In this document: positions 42,154-50,604 of the stretch, piece after piece | How the letters are laid out: every line of letters starts with the position of its first letter | Numbering within the stretch: position 1 is the stretch's first letter | Made by a program: the position numbers and the translations under genes | Source of the DNA: Oscillospiraceae bacterium | GTDB lineage: Bacteria > Bacillota > Clostridia > Oscillospirales > JAAYOS01 | NCBI GenBank assembly: GCA_031264245.1 | Contig: JAISEG010000009.1 | Coordinates: forward strand, 68,986-132,985 | Length of the DNA stretch: 64,000 nucleotides | Direction: 5' to 3' | Notes under the pieces: model-generated | Told to the model about the DNA's origin: nothing | Database searches by the model: none | The model's input: the letters and a program-made list of their open reading frames with translations, nothing else

Positions 42154-43640
42154 TTAACAGCTGCGACGAACAGCCTTGCCGCAAGCTCCCTTGTGACCTC
42201 AGTCCCGGCGTAGTCCTCCCCGAGAATCCCGGCTGAGACGAAGCTCTCTGTAAGCTCCCCTGCCGCTTCGTCACTGTCCGCTCCCAGCACAAACGCCGCC
42301 GCCGCGAGAATCTCGTCGATTCCAACCGCCGCCTGCGGATTCAGAAGCTTTTCCCCGTCCTCATTCGTCTCAGCGCCAATCGCTCCCGACGCCGCCGCGG
42401 AAAGCATCGCCGCCGCGTACCATTCCTCGCCTGAGATATCGGCATAGCCGTTCTCCGCCGGGGATACTCCGGCGATATTGCCCACTATTGTGGCAAGCTC
42501 CGCCCTTGTCAGAAGGTCGCCCGGACGGAAGCTTCTGCCGCCGCCGCACATTATCCCAAGCGAACGCGCGGCCGAAACGTCCTTAACGCTTCCATCTGTG
42601 ATTTCGGAGCCGTCCAGATATCCGGTCACGGGGTCAAACGGAGCCTTTTCCCATGAAATATCGTTTGTCCATGCTCCGTCTCTCACGTCGCAGAGCGCCA
42701 TCAGCCCCTGATAGGTCGCAAAGTAATTTGACTCACTGTCCACCGTTTCGTAGATAAATCCGCCGTCCTCACATACAAACGAGAGCAGGTTTTGCAGCAT
42801 TTTCACGCCGCCGAATTCGTCCTTAGCAAACCCTCCTGTCGCCGCAAGACCCGAAAGAGCCACCGCCACGCTGTTCGAGTTCTCGCTGCCGGTCTCGCTC
42901 CAGACCGAGACGTACCCGCCGTTTTCGGTGAGCTTCGACGCCAGGAACTTCGACGCGCCTTCTATCGCCGCGGAGACCCCCTCAATATCGGAAAGCTTAT
43001 ACAGCGCGGGGAGAGCCATCGCCGTCGCGTCCACATCCCCCTCTTCTCCGTAGTACGTGTAGCCGCCGTCCTTCAACTGCTGCCCGAGCAGATTCTTCGC
43101 GGCGGCGGCGCGGCTGTACCGGCTGTACCCGACGCTCTCCAAAAGCAGAACCGCGTACAGCGTGTCCGTTATGTAGCCGAAGGAGCCGTCCTCCAGCTGC
43201 GCCGCGGCTATGTAATCCACAGCGGAGCCCGCGCCGGAAATGATCAGTGAATCGGGATTCGTCCCGGTCACAAACAGCGCAAGGCTGTTGAGCGCAAGAG
43301 AGGCGACCTTCTCCTCCTCCGCGTACCCCTTACAAAGCTCGGTCCAGCCGTCGAGGTAAGCGCCGAGCTTCTCCTTCATCTCCGCCAAGGCGCTTTCCCA
43401 TTCCTCATCCCACTCCCGCGTCCGAGCCATGCCCTCATATGCCGAAATAGCTCTCGTCAGGGTTATCGCGTCCCACGCCCCGAAGTCCTCTTCATAATTC
43501 CCGTACCATTTGACCGCGCCGATTATCGCGCTGTCCACCTGTGCAGACAAGTCCGCCCCAAGCTCGTACCCGAACGCTATAGAGGGAAGCATTGTCAAAA
43601 TCATCAATATCGACAGCAAAACCGAAACTGTCTTTTTCAT
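42150..43640 (-). CDS. Secreted alpha/alpha-toroid protein with C-terminal SLH-like domain
   Basis: 496 residues: signal peptide (about 1-24), then prenyltransferase/squalene-cyclase-type helical repeats (about 30-330), with QLEDGSFGY, QLKDGGYTYYGEEGDVDATA and LTENGGYVSVWSE as repeat cores. The last about 150 residues resemble S-layer homology repeats (MCGGGRSFRPGDLLTRAELA). The toroid is the fold of the N-terminal domain of transcobalamin. It is followed directly by the DUF4430 lipoprotein, so together they look like a split transcobalamin anchored at the surface. The ligand is not proven. Confidence 0.8.
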   Translation of the reverse strand: MKKTVSVLLSILMILTMLPSIAFGYELGADLSAQVDSAIIGAVKWYGNYEEDFGAWDAITLTRAISAYEGMARTREWDEEWESALAEMKEKLGAYLDGWTELCKGYAEEEKVASLALNSLALFVTGTNPDSLIISGAGSAVDYIAAAQLEDGSFGYITDTLYAVLLLESVGYSRYSRAAAAKNLLGQQLKDGGYTYYGEEGDVDATAMALPALYKLSDIEGVSAAIEGASKFLASKLTENGGYVSVWSETGSENSNSVAVALSGLAATGGFAKDEFGGVKMLQNLLSFVCEDGGFIYETVDSESNYFATYQGLMALCDVRDGAWTNDISWEKAPFDPVTGYLDGSEITDGSVKDVSAARSLGIMCGGGRSFRPGDLLTRAELATIVGNIAGVSPAENGYADISGEEWYAAAMLSAAASGAIGAETNEDGEKLLNPQAAVGIDEILAAAAFVLGADSDEAAGELTESFVSAGILGEDYAGTEVTRELAARLFVAAVK

Positions 43641-43862
43641 AGTAAACCACCTATTCCTAATATATTTGTCATAAAATTGACATAAACCCAGTATACATTA
43701 ATTGCGCATATAACGCAAGACCCGCGCGCTTTCAGAAAAGGCGGCATTATTCATGCTTTATGTAAACTTTTCGACATCAAAAATTCCCCGCACCCCTGTT
43801 TTCAGCCCTTGGAGGATTCAGGCAATTTCATGGTTTTAGCGGTCGGGGCAAGCCTTTTTTAA

Positions 43863-43883
43863 TGTGGATAATCCTGTGGACAA
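43863..43883 (-). promoter_or_regulatory. Two adjacent DnaA-box-like sites
   Basis: TGTGGATAA (43863-43871), the exact complement of consensus TTATCCACA, and TGTGGACAA (43875-43883), one mismatch, lie 12 bases apart in the same orientation. Confidence 0.45.
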
Positions 43884-44229
43884 TGTGCAAAACTTTTTGT
43901 AGTATTAAACGTCAATTAATTTACGTAAACACGGAAGCAACTTTTGCGGCAATTTTTTGTCAATATTTCACAGGTAAATAGCGCTGAATTCCTTTAAATA
44001 TTCAATTTTACTCAACAACTCGAATAAAAATTTTTGCGTATTTATTATATGCTGATTATATAATCTCACAGAAAACAGCCTATACCCATATATTCTTAAT
44101 ACCATTATACCGTTTGTATAATAGACATTCGTTCACCCGCTTCATAATAACAGCTTTATTAATCAATAATGAATAAAGCTATCACCCCTGCGCTTAGCGG
44201 AAGTAATAGCTATGCTAAAAAAATTAATA

Positions 44230-44258
44230 TTCCCATTGCTCGGCTTGTGTGCTATAAT
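44230..44258 (+). promoter_or_regulatory. Promoter of the HPt gene
   Basis: Extended -10 TGCTATAAT (44250-44258) with a moderate -35 TTCCCA at 44230-44235 and a 17-base spacer. Confidence 0.55.
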
Positions 44259-44307
44259 GATTGTCATAGAAAAACCTCATATTTCTGGTAAAAAGGAAGG
44301 TAGCAAT

Positions 44308-44661
44308 ATGTTTGATGACGCAGAAATGAAAATTTACGTCGACGTAGAGTCCGGTTTGTCACGGGTGAGAGGCAACAAGACCATTTACAAAAGGATGCTA
44401 CAGCTGTTTTTGCAGAGCGAAGAATTTGCTTCATTCGAAGCGCAGCTTGAGGCCAAGGATTACCAGCGGGCTTCCGAGGTCGCGCACGGCATCAAGGGTA
44501 TGACTGGAAACCTCGGTATGCCGCGCATATTTGAGATGAGCGCCGACCTCATGGTCAAGCTGAAGGACGGACCTGTCGACGAGTCGATAATAGACGAATA
44601 CCGCGATATCCTCGAAAAAACCAGGGAGTACGCGAAAGCCGCGTCGGCTGAGCTTGCGTAG
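44308..44661 (+). CDS. Histidine phosphotransfer (HPt) domain protein
   Basis: A 117-residue HPt module for phosphorelay signalling. The phospho-accepting histidine is in EVAHGIKGMTGNLG, with the flanking helical pattern of the family. It carries no kinase domain, so it must shuttle phosphate between other proteins. ATG 44308 has AAGGAAGG seven bases upstream. The uracil-DNA glycosylase gene begins 48 bp later, but no functional link is evident. Confidence 0.88.
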   Translation: MFDDAEMKIYVDVESGLSRVRGNKTIYKRMLQLFLQSEEFASFEAQLEAKDYQRASEVAHGIKGMTGNLGMPRIFEMSADLMVKLKDGPVDESIIDEYRDILEKTREYAKAASAELA

Positions 44662-44709
44662 TTAGTATCTGCTCTTGATACAGCTCCCTTAAAATGGAGA
44701 CATAAGCAT

Positions 44710-45288
44710 ATGAACAAAACCGAGTGGGAAAGGCTCCGGTCCGAATGTATGGGCTGTCACCGGTGTTCCCTTGGCGATACGCGGAAAAATTTAGTTTTCG
44801 GCGACGGGAACCCGGACTCCGAAATACTTTTTATAGGCGAGGGTCCCGGCGAACAGGAGGATCTTGAGGGCAAGCCATTTGTCGGGCGTTCGGGAAAGCT
44901 GCTAGACGACATGCTCACAATGATAGGTCTTGACCGCGGCAGGGTCTACATAGCCAATATTGTCAAATGCCGCCCCCCAAACAACCGCGACCCGCTCAAT
45001 GTTGAGCAGGAAGCCTGCATCCCCTGGCTTAGAAGCCAGGTCTCCTGCATGAAGCCGAAAATTATTTTCTGTCTGGGAAGAATTGCCGCGCAGAGGATCA
45101 TCAAGCCGGATTACAAAATCACGGCCGAGCACGGCAGTTGGATCGAACGGAACAATTTTCATCTGTCCGCTTCCTTCCATCCCGCGGCGCTGCTTCGCGA
45201 CCCGCGAAGAAAGCCCGACGCCTTCGAGGACTTTGAGTCGCTGCGCAAAAAGATTCCCGAGGTTTGCGGGCATACCGAATTGCTGTAA
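44710..45288 (+). CDS. Family 4 uracil-DNA glycosylase
   Basis: Excises uracil from DNA; 192 residues with a [4Fe-4S] cluster. The ligands are Cys13, Cys16, Cys87 and Cys103, the family-4 spacing. Active-site motifs are GEGPGEQED and FHPAALLRDP. Stand-alone repair gene. Confidence 0.93.
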   Translation: MNKTEWERLRSECMGCHRCSLGDTRKNLVFGDGNPDSEILFIGEGPGEQEDLEGKPFVGRSGKLLDDMLTMIGLDRGRVYIANIVKCRPPNNRDPLNVEQEACIPWLRSQVSCMKPKIIFCLGRIAAQRIIKPDYKITAEHGSWIERNNFHLSASFHPAALLRDPRRKPDAFEDFESLRKKIPEVCGHTELL

Positions 45289-45336
45289 ATATACAACTGT
45301 GCCGGCAGGATATCCTGCCGGCACAGTTGTATATTT
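45287..45336. terminator. Perfect 25-bp palindrome between the uracil glycosylase and ispF
   Basis: Arms 45287-45311 and 45312-45336 are exact complements with no spacer (outer sequence AAATATACAACTG; centre GGATATCC). Convergent genes end on both sides, so it works as a bidirectional terminator. Confidence 0.85.
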
Positions 45337-45343
45337 ACTAATT

Positions 45344-45829
45344 TTAAATTCGACTGATCACACACACCGCGTGCGCCGCGATCCCCTCGCCGGAGCCTGT
45401 GAAGCCAAGCCCCTCCTCGGTCGTAGCCTTCACGCTCACGTCGCCGGTTTCAAGCCCCAGCGCACCGGAAAGCGCTTCGCGCATCCTCTGAATGTACGGC
45501 TTTAGCATTGGACACTCCGCGATTATCGTTATGTCGATGTTGCCTATCTGATAGCCCTCCCGCGAGATAAGCTCCGCCGCCCTTTTGAGCAGGCTTATGC
45601 TGGATATATCCTTGTAGGACATGTCCTCGGGCGGAAAATGCGTACCTATGTCCCCCATCCCGGCGGCGCCTAGAATCGCGTCCATCAGCGCGTGAACCGC
45701 GACGTCGGCGTCGGAGTGCCCAAGCAGTCCCCTTTCGTACCCGATCTCAACCCCGCAAAGTATCAATTTTCTGTTTTCACATAGCCTGTGTACATCGTAG
45801 CCGTGACCGATTCTAAATTTATTGCTCAT
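45344..45829 (-). CDS. ispF: 2-C-methyl-D-erythritol 2,4-cyclodiphosphate synthase
   Basis: Fifth step of the MEP isoprenoid pathway. 161 residues, metal-binding GHGYDVHRL at the N-terminus, GHSDADVAVHALMDA and TTEEGLGFTGSGEGI near the end. Overlaps ispD by 11 bases. Confidence 0.97.
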   Translation of the reverse strand: MSNKFRIGHGYDVHRLCENRKLILCGVEIGYERGLLGHSDADVAVHALMDAILGAAGMGDIGTHFPPEDMSYKDISSISLLKRAAELISREGYQIGNIDITIIAECPMLKPYIQRMREALSGALGLETGDVSVKATTEEGLGFTGSGEGIAAHAVCVISRI

Positions 45830-46562
45830 AAATACTCTCCAGCGTCAAAAGAGCCTCCGCCAAAACGAGGTCCTCCGCGGTAGTTATCTTTATATTCCGG
45901 TAATCTCCGGGTGTTATATACACGCTCATCCCTATCGCCTCAACGGCGGAGCAGTCGTCGGTAAGCGCTATCCCCTTCTCCTTCGCGTCAAACAGCGCGC
46001 CCTTTATCAGCCCCGTATAGAATATCTGCGGCGTCTGTATTGCGAAGAGGCGGCTTCTGTCCGGCGTTGTTTCCACCGTGTTCCCCGATACGAGCTTCAC
46101 CGTGTCCTTGACCGGCACCCCGGGAGCCGCCGCGCCGTATTTCACCGCCGCCTCATACGCCGCCTCTATGATCTCCCCCGAAACAAACGGGCGCGCGCCG
46201 TCATGTATCGCGACGTATTCGCTCCCGCCGACGCGGTCAAGCCCCGCCGCCACCGAATCGCCGCGGGTATCTCCGCCCCTGACTATATCGCTGATTTTCG
46301 TGATCCCGTAGTCCTTGCAAACGTCCTGCATAAGCACAATTTTCTCCGGCTTGGTCACGATTATAATTTTTTCGATACATTCGCTGTTTTCAAACGCGAG
46401 AAGCGAGTGTGCTATACACGGCATTTCTCCTATGTTGATAAACAGTTTGTCCTCGCCCAGCCGCATAGACGACCCGGCCGCCACGATCACCGCCGCACAG
46501 CCCGGTCTCCCTGTTTCCTTCTTCCCTTTGAGTCTGGACAATATTCCCATTTTCACGCTCAT
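45819..46562 (-). CDS. ispD: 2-C-methyl-D-erythritol 4-phosphate cytidylyltransferase
   Basis: Third step of the MEP pathway, coupling methylerythritol phosphate to CTP. 247 residues with the nucleotide-binding VIVAAGSSMRLGEDK and the VAIHDGARPFV segment. An N-terminal extension of about 20 residues precedes the core. It forms an operon with ispF. Confidence 0.96.
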   Translation of the reverse strand: MSVKMGILSRLKGKKETGRPGCAAVIVAAGSSMRLGEDKLFINIGEMPCIAHSLLAFENSECIEKIIIVTKPEKIVLMQDVCKDYGITKISDIVRGGDTRGDSVAAGLDRVGGSEYVAIHDGARPFVSGEIIEAAYEAAVKYGAAAPGVPVKDTVKLVSGNTVETTPDRSRLFAIQTPQIFYTGLIKGALFDAKEKGIALTDDCSAVEAIGMSVYITPGDYRNIKITTAEDLVLAEALLTLESIYEQ

Positions 46563-46870
46563 TTCTTTATGTATCGCAACACGGGTTCAGTATAATATTT
46601 ATATGCGGACAAGGCAAATTATATAGCAAATCAAATATTTAACCCTAATATTTAATTTCACCCGAAATCATTATACATGACCGCGGGTGAAATTACAACA
46701 TCCGCCCCTAGTCTTTGCGAGCGAAGCGAAGCAATCCCCCGTCCCCAATTGTCAATTGTCCATTGTCAACTGTCAACTGGGGGACGGCGGACGCGCATTG
46801 CGCGCCCCTACAAACAATCGTCTCCCCACCCATTCTCCGTCCTCAACTGTCAACTGTCCATTGTCAACTA
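46563..46870. other. Spacer with inverted and short tandem repeats
   Basis: No gene seen. AATTTCACCCG (near 46649) and CGGGTGAAATT (near 46683) form an 11-bp inverted pair. The rest consists of the repeats at 46745-46877. Confidence 0.55.
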
Positions 46871-46877
46871 TCAACTG
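46745..46877. repeat. CAATTGTC/GTCAACTGTC short repeats with a GTAGGGGCG copy
   Basis: Clusters of degenerate 7-9-base units (AATTGTC, CCATTGTCAAC, TGTCAACTG) occur at 46747-46780 and at 46853-46877. Between them at 46781-46811 is GGCGGACGCGCATTGCGCGC followed by CCCCTAC, the interspersed element also seen near 28762. The acyl-CoA ligase reading frame ends inside the last cluster. Confidence 0.6.
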
Positions 46878-48559
46878 TTTGCGTCTTTCTCCCGTATTGC
46901 CACCCGCCGCACCTTTCCGCTTATCGTCTTTGGAAGCTCACTGACAAATTCGATAACGCGGGGATACTTGTATGGCGCGGTGTTCTTCTTTACAAAGCCT
47001 TGAAGCTCCTTTACCAGGCTGTCAGACCCTTCAAAGCCGGGCTTCAACACTATTGTCGCCTTCACGCTAAAGCCTCTCGCGGGGTCGGGAACTCCCGTAA
47101 CCGCAACCTCGAGCACGGCGGGATGCTCCAGCAGAACGCTCTCAACCTCAAACGGCCCTATCCTGTAGCCGGACGACTTGATTATATCGTCGTTGCGCCC
47201 CACATACCAAAAGAATCCCAGCTCATCCCGGTACGCCGTGTCTCCGGTGTGATAATATCCGTCGTGCCACGAGCTGTTCGTAGCATCTTCGTTTTTGTAG
47301 TACATGGTGAACACGCCCCTCGGCCGGGAATCCGCGCCGGCGGTCCTTATGCATATCTCTCCCGTAACGCCGGCGGGACATTCCTTCCCTTCGCCGTCGA
47401 GAATCTCCAGCTCATAGCCCGGAGTGGAAAGCCCGATCGAACCCGGCTTTGGCTGCATCCAGGGGTAGAGGGTGGAGAGGCAGAGGGTCGTCTCGGTCTG
47501 GCCAAAGCCCTCAAAAAGCTTGAGCCCCGTAAGCTCCTTCCATTGGTTGTATATCTCCGGACTTAACGCCTCGCCCGCGGTGCAGCAGTGATGCAGCGAC
47601 TTCAGGTTGTAGCTTTTTACGTCCTGCTGAAGCAAAAAGCGGTACATCGTCGGCGGAACGCACAGTGTATTTACCTCGTATTTCTCCATCTTCTCAAGGA
47701 TGTCCTTGGCGTCGAACCTGTCAAAGTCATAGGTGAATATCGCGCTCTCCCCGAACCATTGCCCGTACATCTTGCCCCAGAGCGACTTGAGCCAGCCCGT
47801 GTCCGAGATGGTGAAGTGCAGTCCGCCTTCCTCGACCCGGTGCCAGAAAACCCCGGTCATTATATGTCCCAGCGGGTATGTGAAGTCGTGTGTGATCATC
47901 TTGGGATACCCCGTCGTCCCGGAGGAAAACGACATGAGCATTGTGTCGGTCGAAATCGGGTACGCTTCCCCCCGGGGCTTCTCCCATACGTCCGGCTGCG
48001 CCATGTATCCGGCATCGAAATCGAGCCAGCCTTCTCCCGCCGGCTTCTTCCCCTTGGTCACAAGCTTCAATTCAACCGTTTTGCACTCCTTCTCCGCCTC
48101 GTCAAAGCTCTCGGTGCAGCTGTCGTCGCCGGTTATTATTACGGTTTTTATGTCCCCCGCGTTGCAGCGGTACACATAGTCCTTGGCTGTAAGCATATTT
48201 GTCGCCTGAACAGCCACCGCGCCTATCTTATGCAGCGCCATCATACAGTACCAGAACAGGTAGTGCCGCTTTAGCACCAGCATGACAAAGTCGCCCTTTT
48301 TGACCCCCAGCGACTTCAAATAGTTAGCGACCTTGTTCGAGTTCAGCATCATATCCTTGAAGGTTATCCGCTTCTCCTCGCCCTCCCTGGAAACCCAGAG
48401 CATTGCGAGCGCGTCCGGCTTTGTGCGCCCCAGCTCATCCAGTACGTCGTACGCGAAATTGAATTCCTTTTCCCATGTGAGCTTAAAATTTTTGTTCAGG
48501 TCCTCAAGGGTGGAAAAATCGTCCCTTGACCTCCCCACGAATTTTTCATATATTGGCAT
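46871..48559 (-). CDS. AMP-forming acyl-CoA synthetase (MACS/acetyl-CoA-synthetase-like)
   Basis: 562 residues. Activates a carboxylic acid with ATP and CoA. Adenylation motifs are SFSSGTTGYPKM, GFGQTETT and the C-terminal lysine in KTISGKVRR. The sequence is closest to medium-chain acyl-CoA or aryl/branched-acid ligases; the acid is not known. It follows the XRE-cupin gene and the 2-oxoacid oxidoreductase operon, whose acyl-CoA products (isobutyryl, phenylacetyl or similar) it could interconvert with free acids. The last codons lie in a short-repeat region, so the extreme C-terminus may vary. Confidence 0.9.
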   Translation of the reverse strand: MPIYEKFVGRSRDDFSTLEDLNKNFKLTWEKEFNFAYDVLDELGRTKPDALAMLWVSREGEEKRITFKDMMLNSNKVANYLKSLGVKKGDFVMLVLKRHYLFWYCMMALHKIGAVAVQATNMLTAKDYVYRCNAGDIKTVIITGDDSCTESFDEAEKECKTVELKLVTKGKKPAGEGWLDFDAGYMAQPDVWEKPRGEAYPISTDTMLMSFSSGTTGYPKMITHDFTYPLGHIMTGVFWHRVEEGGLHFTISDTGWLKSLWGKMYGQWFGESAIFTYDFDRFDAKDILEKMEKYEVNTLCVPPTMYRFLLQQDVKSYNLKSLHHCCTAGEALSPEIYNQWKELTGLKLFEGFGQTETTLCLSTLYPWMQPKPGSIGLSTPGYELEILDGEGKECPAGVTGEICIRTAGADSRPRGVFTMYYKNEDATNSSWHDGYYHTGDTAYRDELGFFWYVGRNDDIIKSSGYRIGPFEVESVLLEHPAVLEVAVTGVPDPARGFSVKATIVLKPGFEGSDSLVKELQGFVKKNTAPYKYPRVIEFVSELPKTISGKVRRVAIREKDANS

Positions 48560-48612
48560 TTGTTATGACTCCTTGTAATTTAATAAGATTTCGTCGATAA
48601 ATCGCTATAATA

Positions 48613-49167
48613 TTACTTTAATACTACAGCCAGAAATTTAGCCGCCCGGTTGTCCAGCGCGCGCATCGCGTGGGGAATAGACGAATCGAAATAGGCGCTG
48701 TCCCCTTCCTCCAAAACATACGAAATCTCACCAATATACAGCTGCATTTTGCCCGAAACGACATAGTTGAATTCCTGTCCCTCGTGACCGTGCAGGGTTG
48801 GAGTCACCTCCTCCTTTGGCTCAACCGTCACCATAAACGGCTCAGCCTTTTTGTTTCTGAAGGTAAATGCCAGATGCCTGTAATCATACGCGGCTCTGCG
48901 GTTTACGGCGTACCCGCCGCCCTTTTTCACTACGGTGCAGGTGTTGAGCTTCGGCGATTCCCCGCTCATTATGTCGAGCACGTCCACCCCCAGTATTTCC
49001 GCGCAGTTGTACAGGAAGCTGAAGGAAAAATCCTTCTCCCCGCTTTCATAGGCGATGTAGTCGGCTTCCTCCATCTCCAGACGCGCCGCCATACCCGCTG
49101 TGGAATACTCGTAAATTTCGCGCAGGTCTCTTAGACGCATTCCGATATCCTTGAGTTGCTCTGTCAT
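48613..49167 (-). CDS. XRE-family regulator with C-terminal cupin domain
   Basis: 184 residues: an N-terminal helix-turn-helix (about 8-65, RLRDLREIYEYSTAGMAARL) and a cupin domain (about 110-180, with GHEGQEFNYVVSG and GDSAYFDSSIPHAM). The cupin part usually binds a small effector. It precedes the acyl-CoA ligase gene by 53 bp and is separated from the oxidoreductase genes by a terminator. It probably controls one or both. Confidence 0.9.
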   Translation of the reverse strand: MTEQLKDIGMRLRDLREIYEYSTAGMAARLEMEEADYIAYESGEKDFSFSFLYNCAEILGVDVLDIMSGESPKLNTCTVVKKGGGYAVNRRAAYDYRHLAFTFRNKKAEPFMVTVEPKEEVTPTLHGHEGQEFNYVVSGKMQLYIGEISYVLEEGDSAYFDSSIPHAMRALDNRAAKFLAVVLK

Positions 49168-49256
49168 TTTCTTTACCTTTCTTTCTCCCTGAATATTTTT
49201 TGTTGTACCAGGGTGTGTTCGATAAGTTTACTATTTCAGGGTATAGCTAATAATAT

Positions 49257-49291
49257 ACAAAAAGCGGGGGAATCTCAAACGAGATTCCCCC
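49257..49291 (-). terminator. Terminator after the 2-oxoacid oxidoreductase genes
   Basis: On the minus strand, GGGGGAATCTC (49291-49281) pairs with GAGATTCCCCC (49276-49266), then GC and TTTTT. It separates the oxidoreductase operon from the XRE-cupin gene. Confidence 0.88.
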
Positions 49292-49304
49292 ACCGTATAC
49301 TCTC

Positions 49305-49859
49305 TTAATAATTGTACCCAAGCTCGATGGCCTTTAAATTCAGGTCGAAAAGGTTTTTCTTCGCCGGAGGAACCACCTTTTCCATCGCCGCCGGGACATT
49401 TTCATAAGGAATAACACCAGTTTCACGGATCAGCTTGCCGATTATGATCATGTTGGCAAGTCCACTCAGATTTTCGTCCGCCGCAAGCTTTGTCGCCGGT
49501 ATGTAGGAAACCTTTACGTCGTCCCTAACACATTTGCGTTCGATAAGCGAGCTGTCTACGATAATCTGTCCGCCGGGAATTACTTCGTTCTCGAATTTAT
49601 CAAGGGAAGGAAGATTGAGCGCAATCAGTATATCCGGGCTTGTAATTATTGGGGAGCCAATTTGCCCCTCACTAATTATAATAGAGCAGTTTGCGGTACC
49701 TCCGCGCATTTCCGGACCGTAGGACGGCAGCCAGCTTACTTGCTTTCCTTCAATAAGCCCTTCATAGGCAAGGAACTTACCGGCGAACAAAATGCCTTGT
49801 CCGCCGAAGCCGGCAATCAGAATTTGCTTATTTAAAGTTGTAACTGTACTTAAGCTCAT
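49305..49859 (-). CDS. 2-oxoacid:ferredoxin oxidoreductase, gamma subunit
   Basis: A 184-residue gamma subunit ([31 protein letters not shown]) that binds CoA-related parts of the reaction. Start ATG 49859 follows AGGAGG; an upstream in-frame ATG is not used. It ends the oxidoreductase operon. Confidence 0.93.
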   Translation of the reverse strand: MSLSTVTTLNKQILIAGFGGQGILFAGKFLAYEGLIEGKQVSWLPSYGPEMRGGTANCSIIISEGQIGSPIITSPDILIALNLPSLDKFENEVIPGGQIIVDSSLIERKCVRDDVKVSYIPATKLAADENLSGLANMIIIGKLIRETGVIPYENVPAAMEKVVPPAKKNLFDLNLKAIELGYNY

Positions 49860-49872
49860 TAGTTCGCCTCCT

Positions 49873-50604
49873 TTACTTATCTTTGTATACTCCAAGTGGG
49901 TAATATGATATCATATTATCACTCAACCAGTCAAGAGCTTTTTCCGGAGTAAGTCCCCAGTTTGTCGGGCAGGTGGATAAAACCTCAATCAACGAAAACC
50001 CTTTGCCCTCAATTTGGTTCTTAAAGCCCTTTAAAATAGCCTTTTTTGCGTTTTTAATATTTTTTATGTCATTTACCGCCACACGCTCAAGATATGTCGT
50101 CCCGTCGACCTGCGAAAGCATTTCGCACACCTTGACCGGCAGTCCCGCCGTGCCCGGGTCACGCCCGTACGGCGAGGTCTGGGTCACCTGACCCGGCATT
50201 GTGGTCGGAGCCATCTGCCCGCCGGTCATGCCGTATATGGCGTTGTTGACAAATATTATGGTTATGTTCTCGCCCCTTGCCGCGGAGTGTACGGTTTCGG
50301 CGGTCCCTATCGCTGCGAGGTCCCCGTCGCCCTGATATGTAAAAACTATGTTGCCGGGATTCGCTCTTTTGACGCCGGTGGCGACCGCCGGAGCGCGTCC
50401 GTGAGGAGCCTGCACCATGTCGCAGTTGAAGTAATTGTACGCAAATACGGCGCAGCCGACCGGGGCGATACCTACCGTCCTGTCCGCAATGCCCAGCTCG
50501 TCAATGGCCTCGGCGACAAGGCGGTGGATAATTCCATGCGTACAGCCCGGGCAATAGTGCAAATCCACCTCCGTAAGCGCCTTCGGTTTTTCAAATACTA
50601 TCAT
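49873..50604 (-). CDS. 2-oxoacid:ferredoxin oxidoreductase, beta (TPP-binding) subunit
   Basis: 243 residues. Thiamine-diphosphate motif GDGDLAAIGTAETVHSAARG, closing with NNAIYGMTGGQMAPTT, and the [4Fe-4S]-type YCPGCTHGI at the N-terminus. It overlaps the alpha gene by four bases (ATGA). The substrate is probably 2-oxoglutarate, branched or aryl 2-oxoacids; sequence alone does not say which. Confidence 0.94.
   Translation of the reverse strand: MIVFEKPKALTEVDLHYCPGCTHGIIHRLVAEAIDELGIADRTVGIAPVGCAVFAYNYFNCDMVQAPHGRAPAVATGVKRANPGNIVFTYQGDGDLAAIGTAETVHSAARGENITIIFVNNAIYGMTGGQMAPTTMPGQVTQTSPYGRDPGTAGLPVKVCEMLSQVDGTTYLERVAVNDIKNIKNAKKAILKGFKNQIEGKGFSLIEVLSTCPTNWGLTPEKALDWLSDNMISYYPLGVYKDK

Larger units (their letters stand above)
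43641..44307. other. AT-rich spacer of 670 bp with DnaA-box-like motifs
   Basis: No gene is visible. The spacer contains tandem DnaA-box-like sequences (43863-43883) and, near its right end, an extended -10 promoter for the HPt gene. Confidence 0.55.

Noticed and set aside
43641-44211. Replication origin
   Set aside because: Only two DnaA-box-like sites are seen and dnaA, dnaN or other origin genes are absent.
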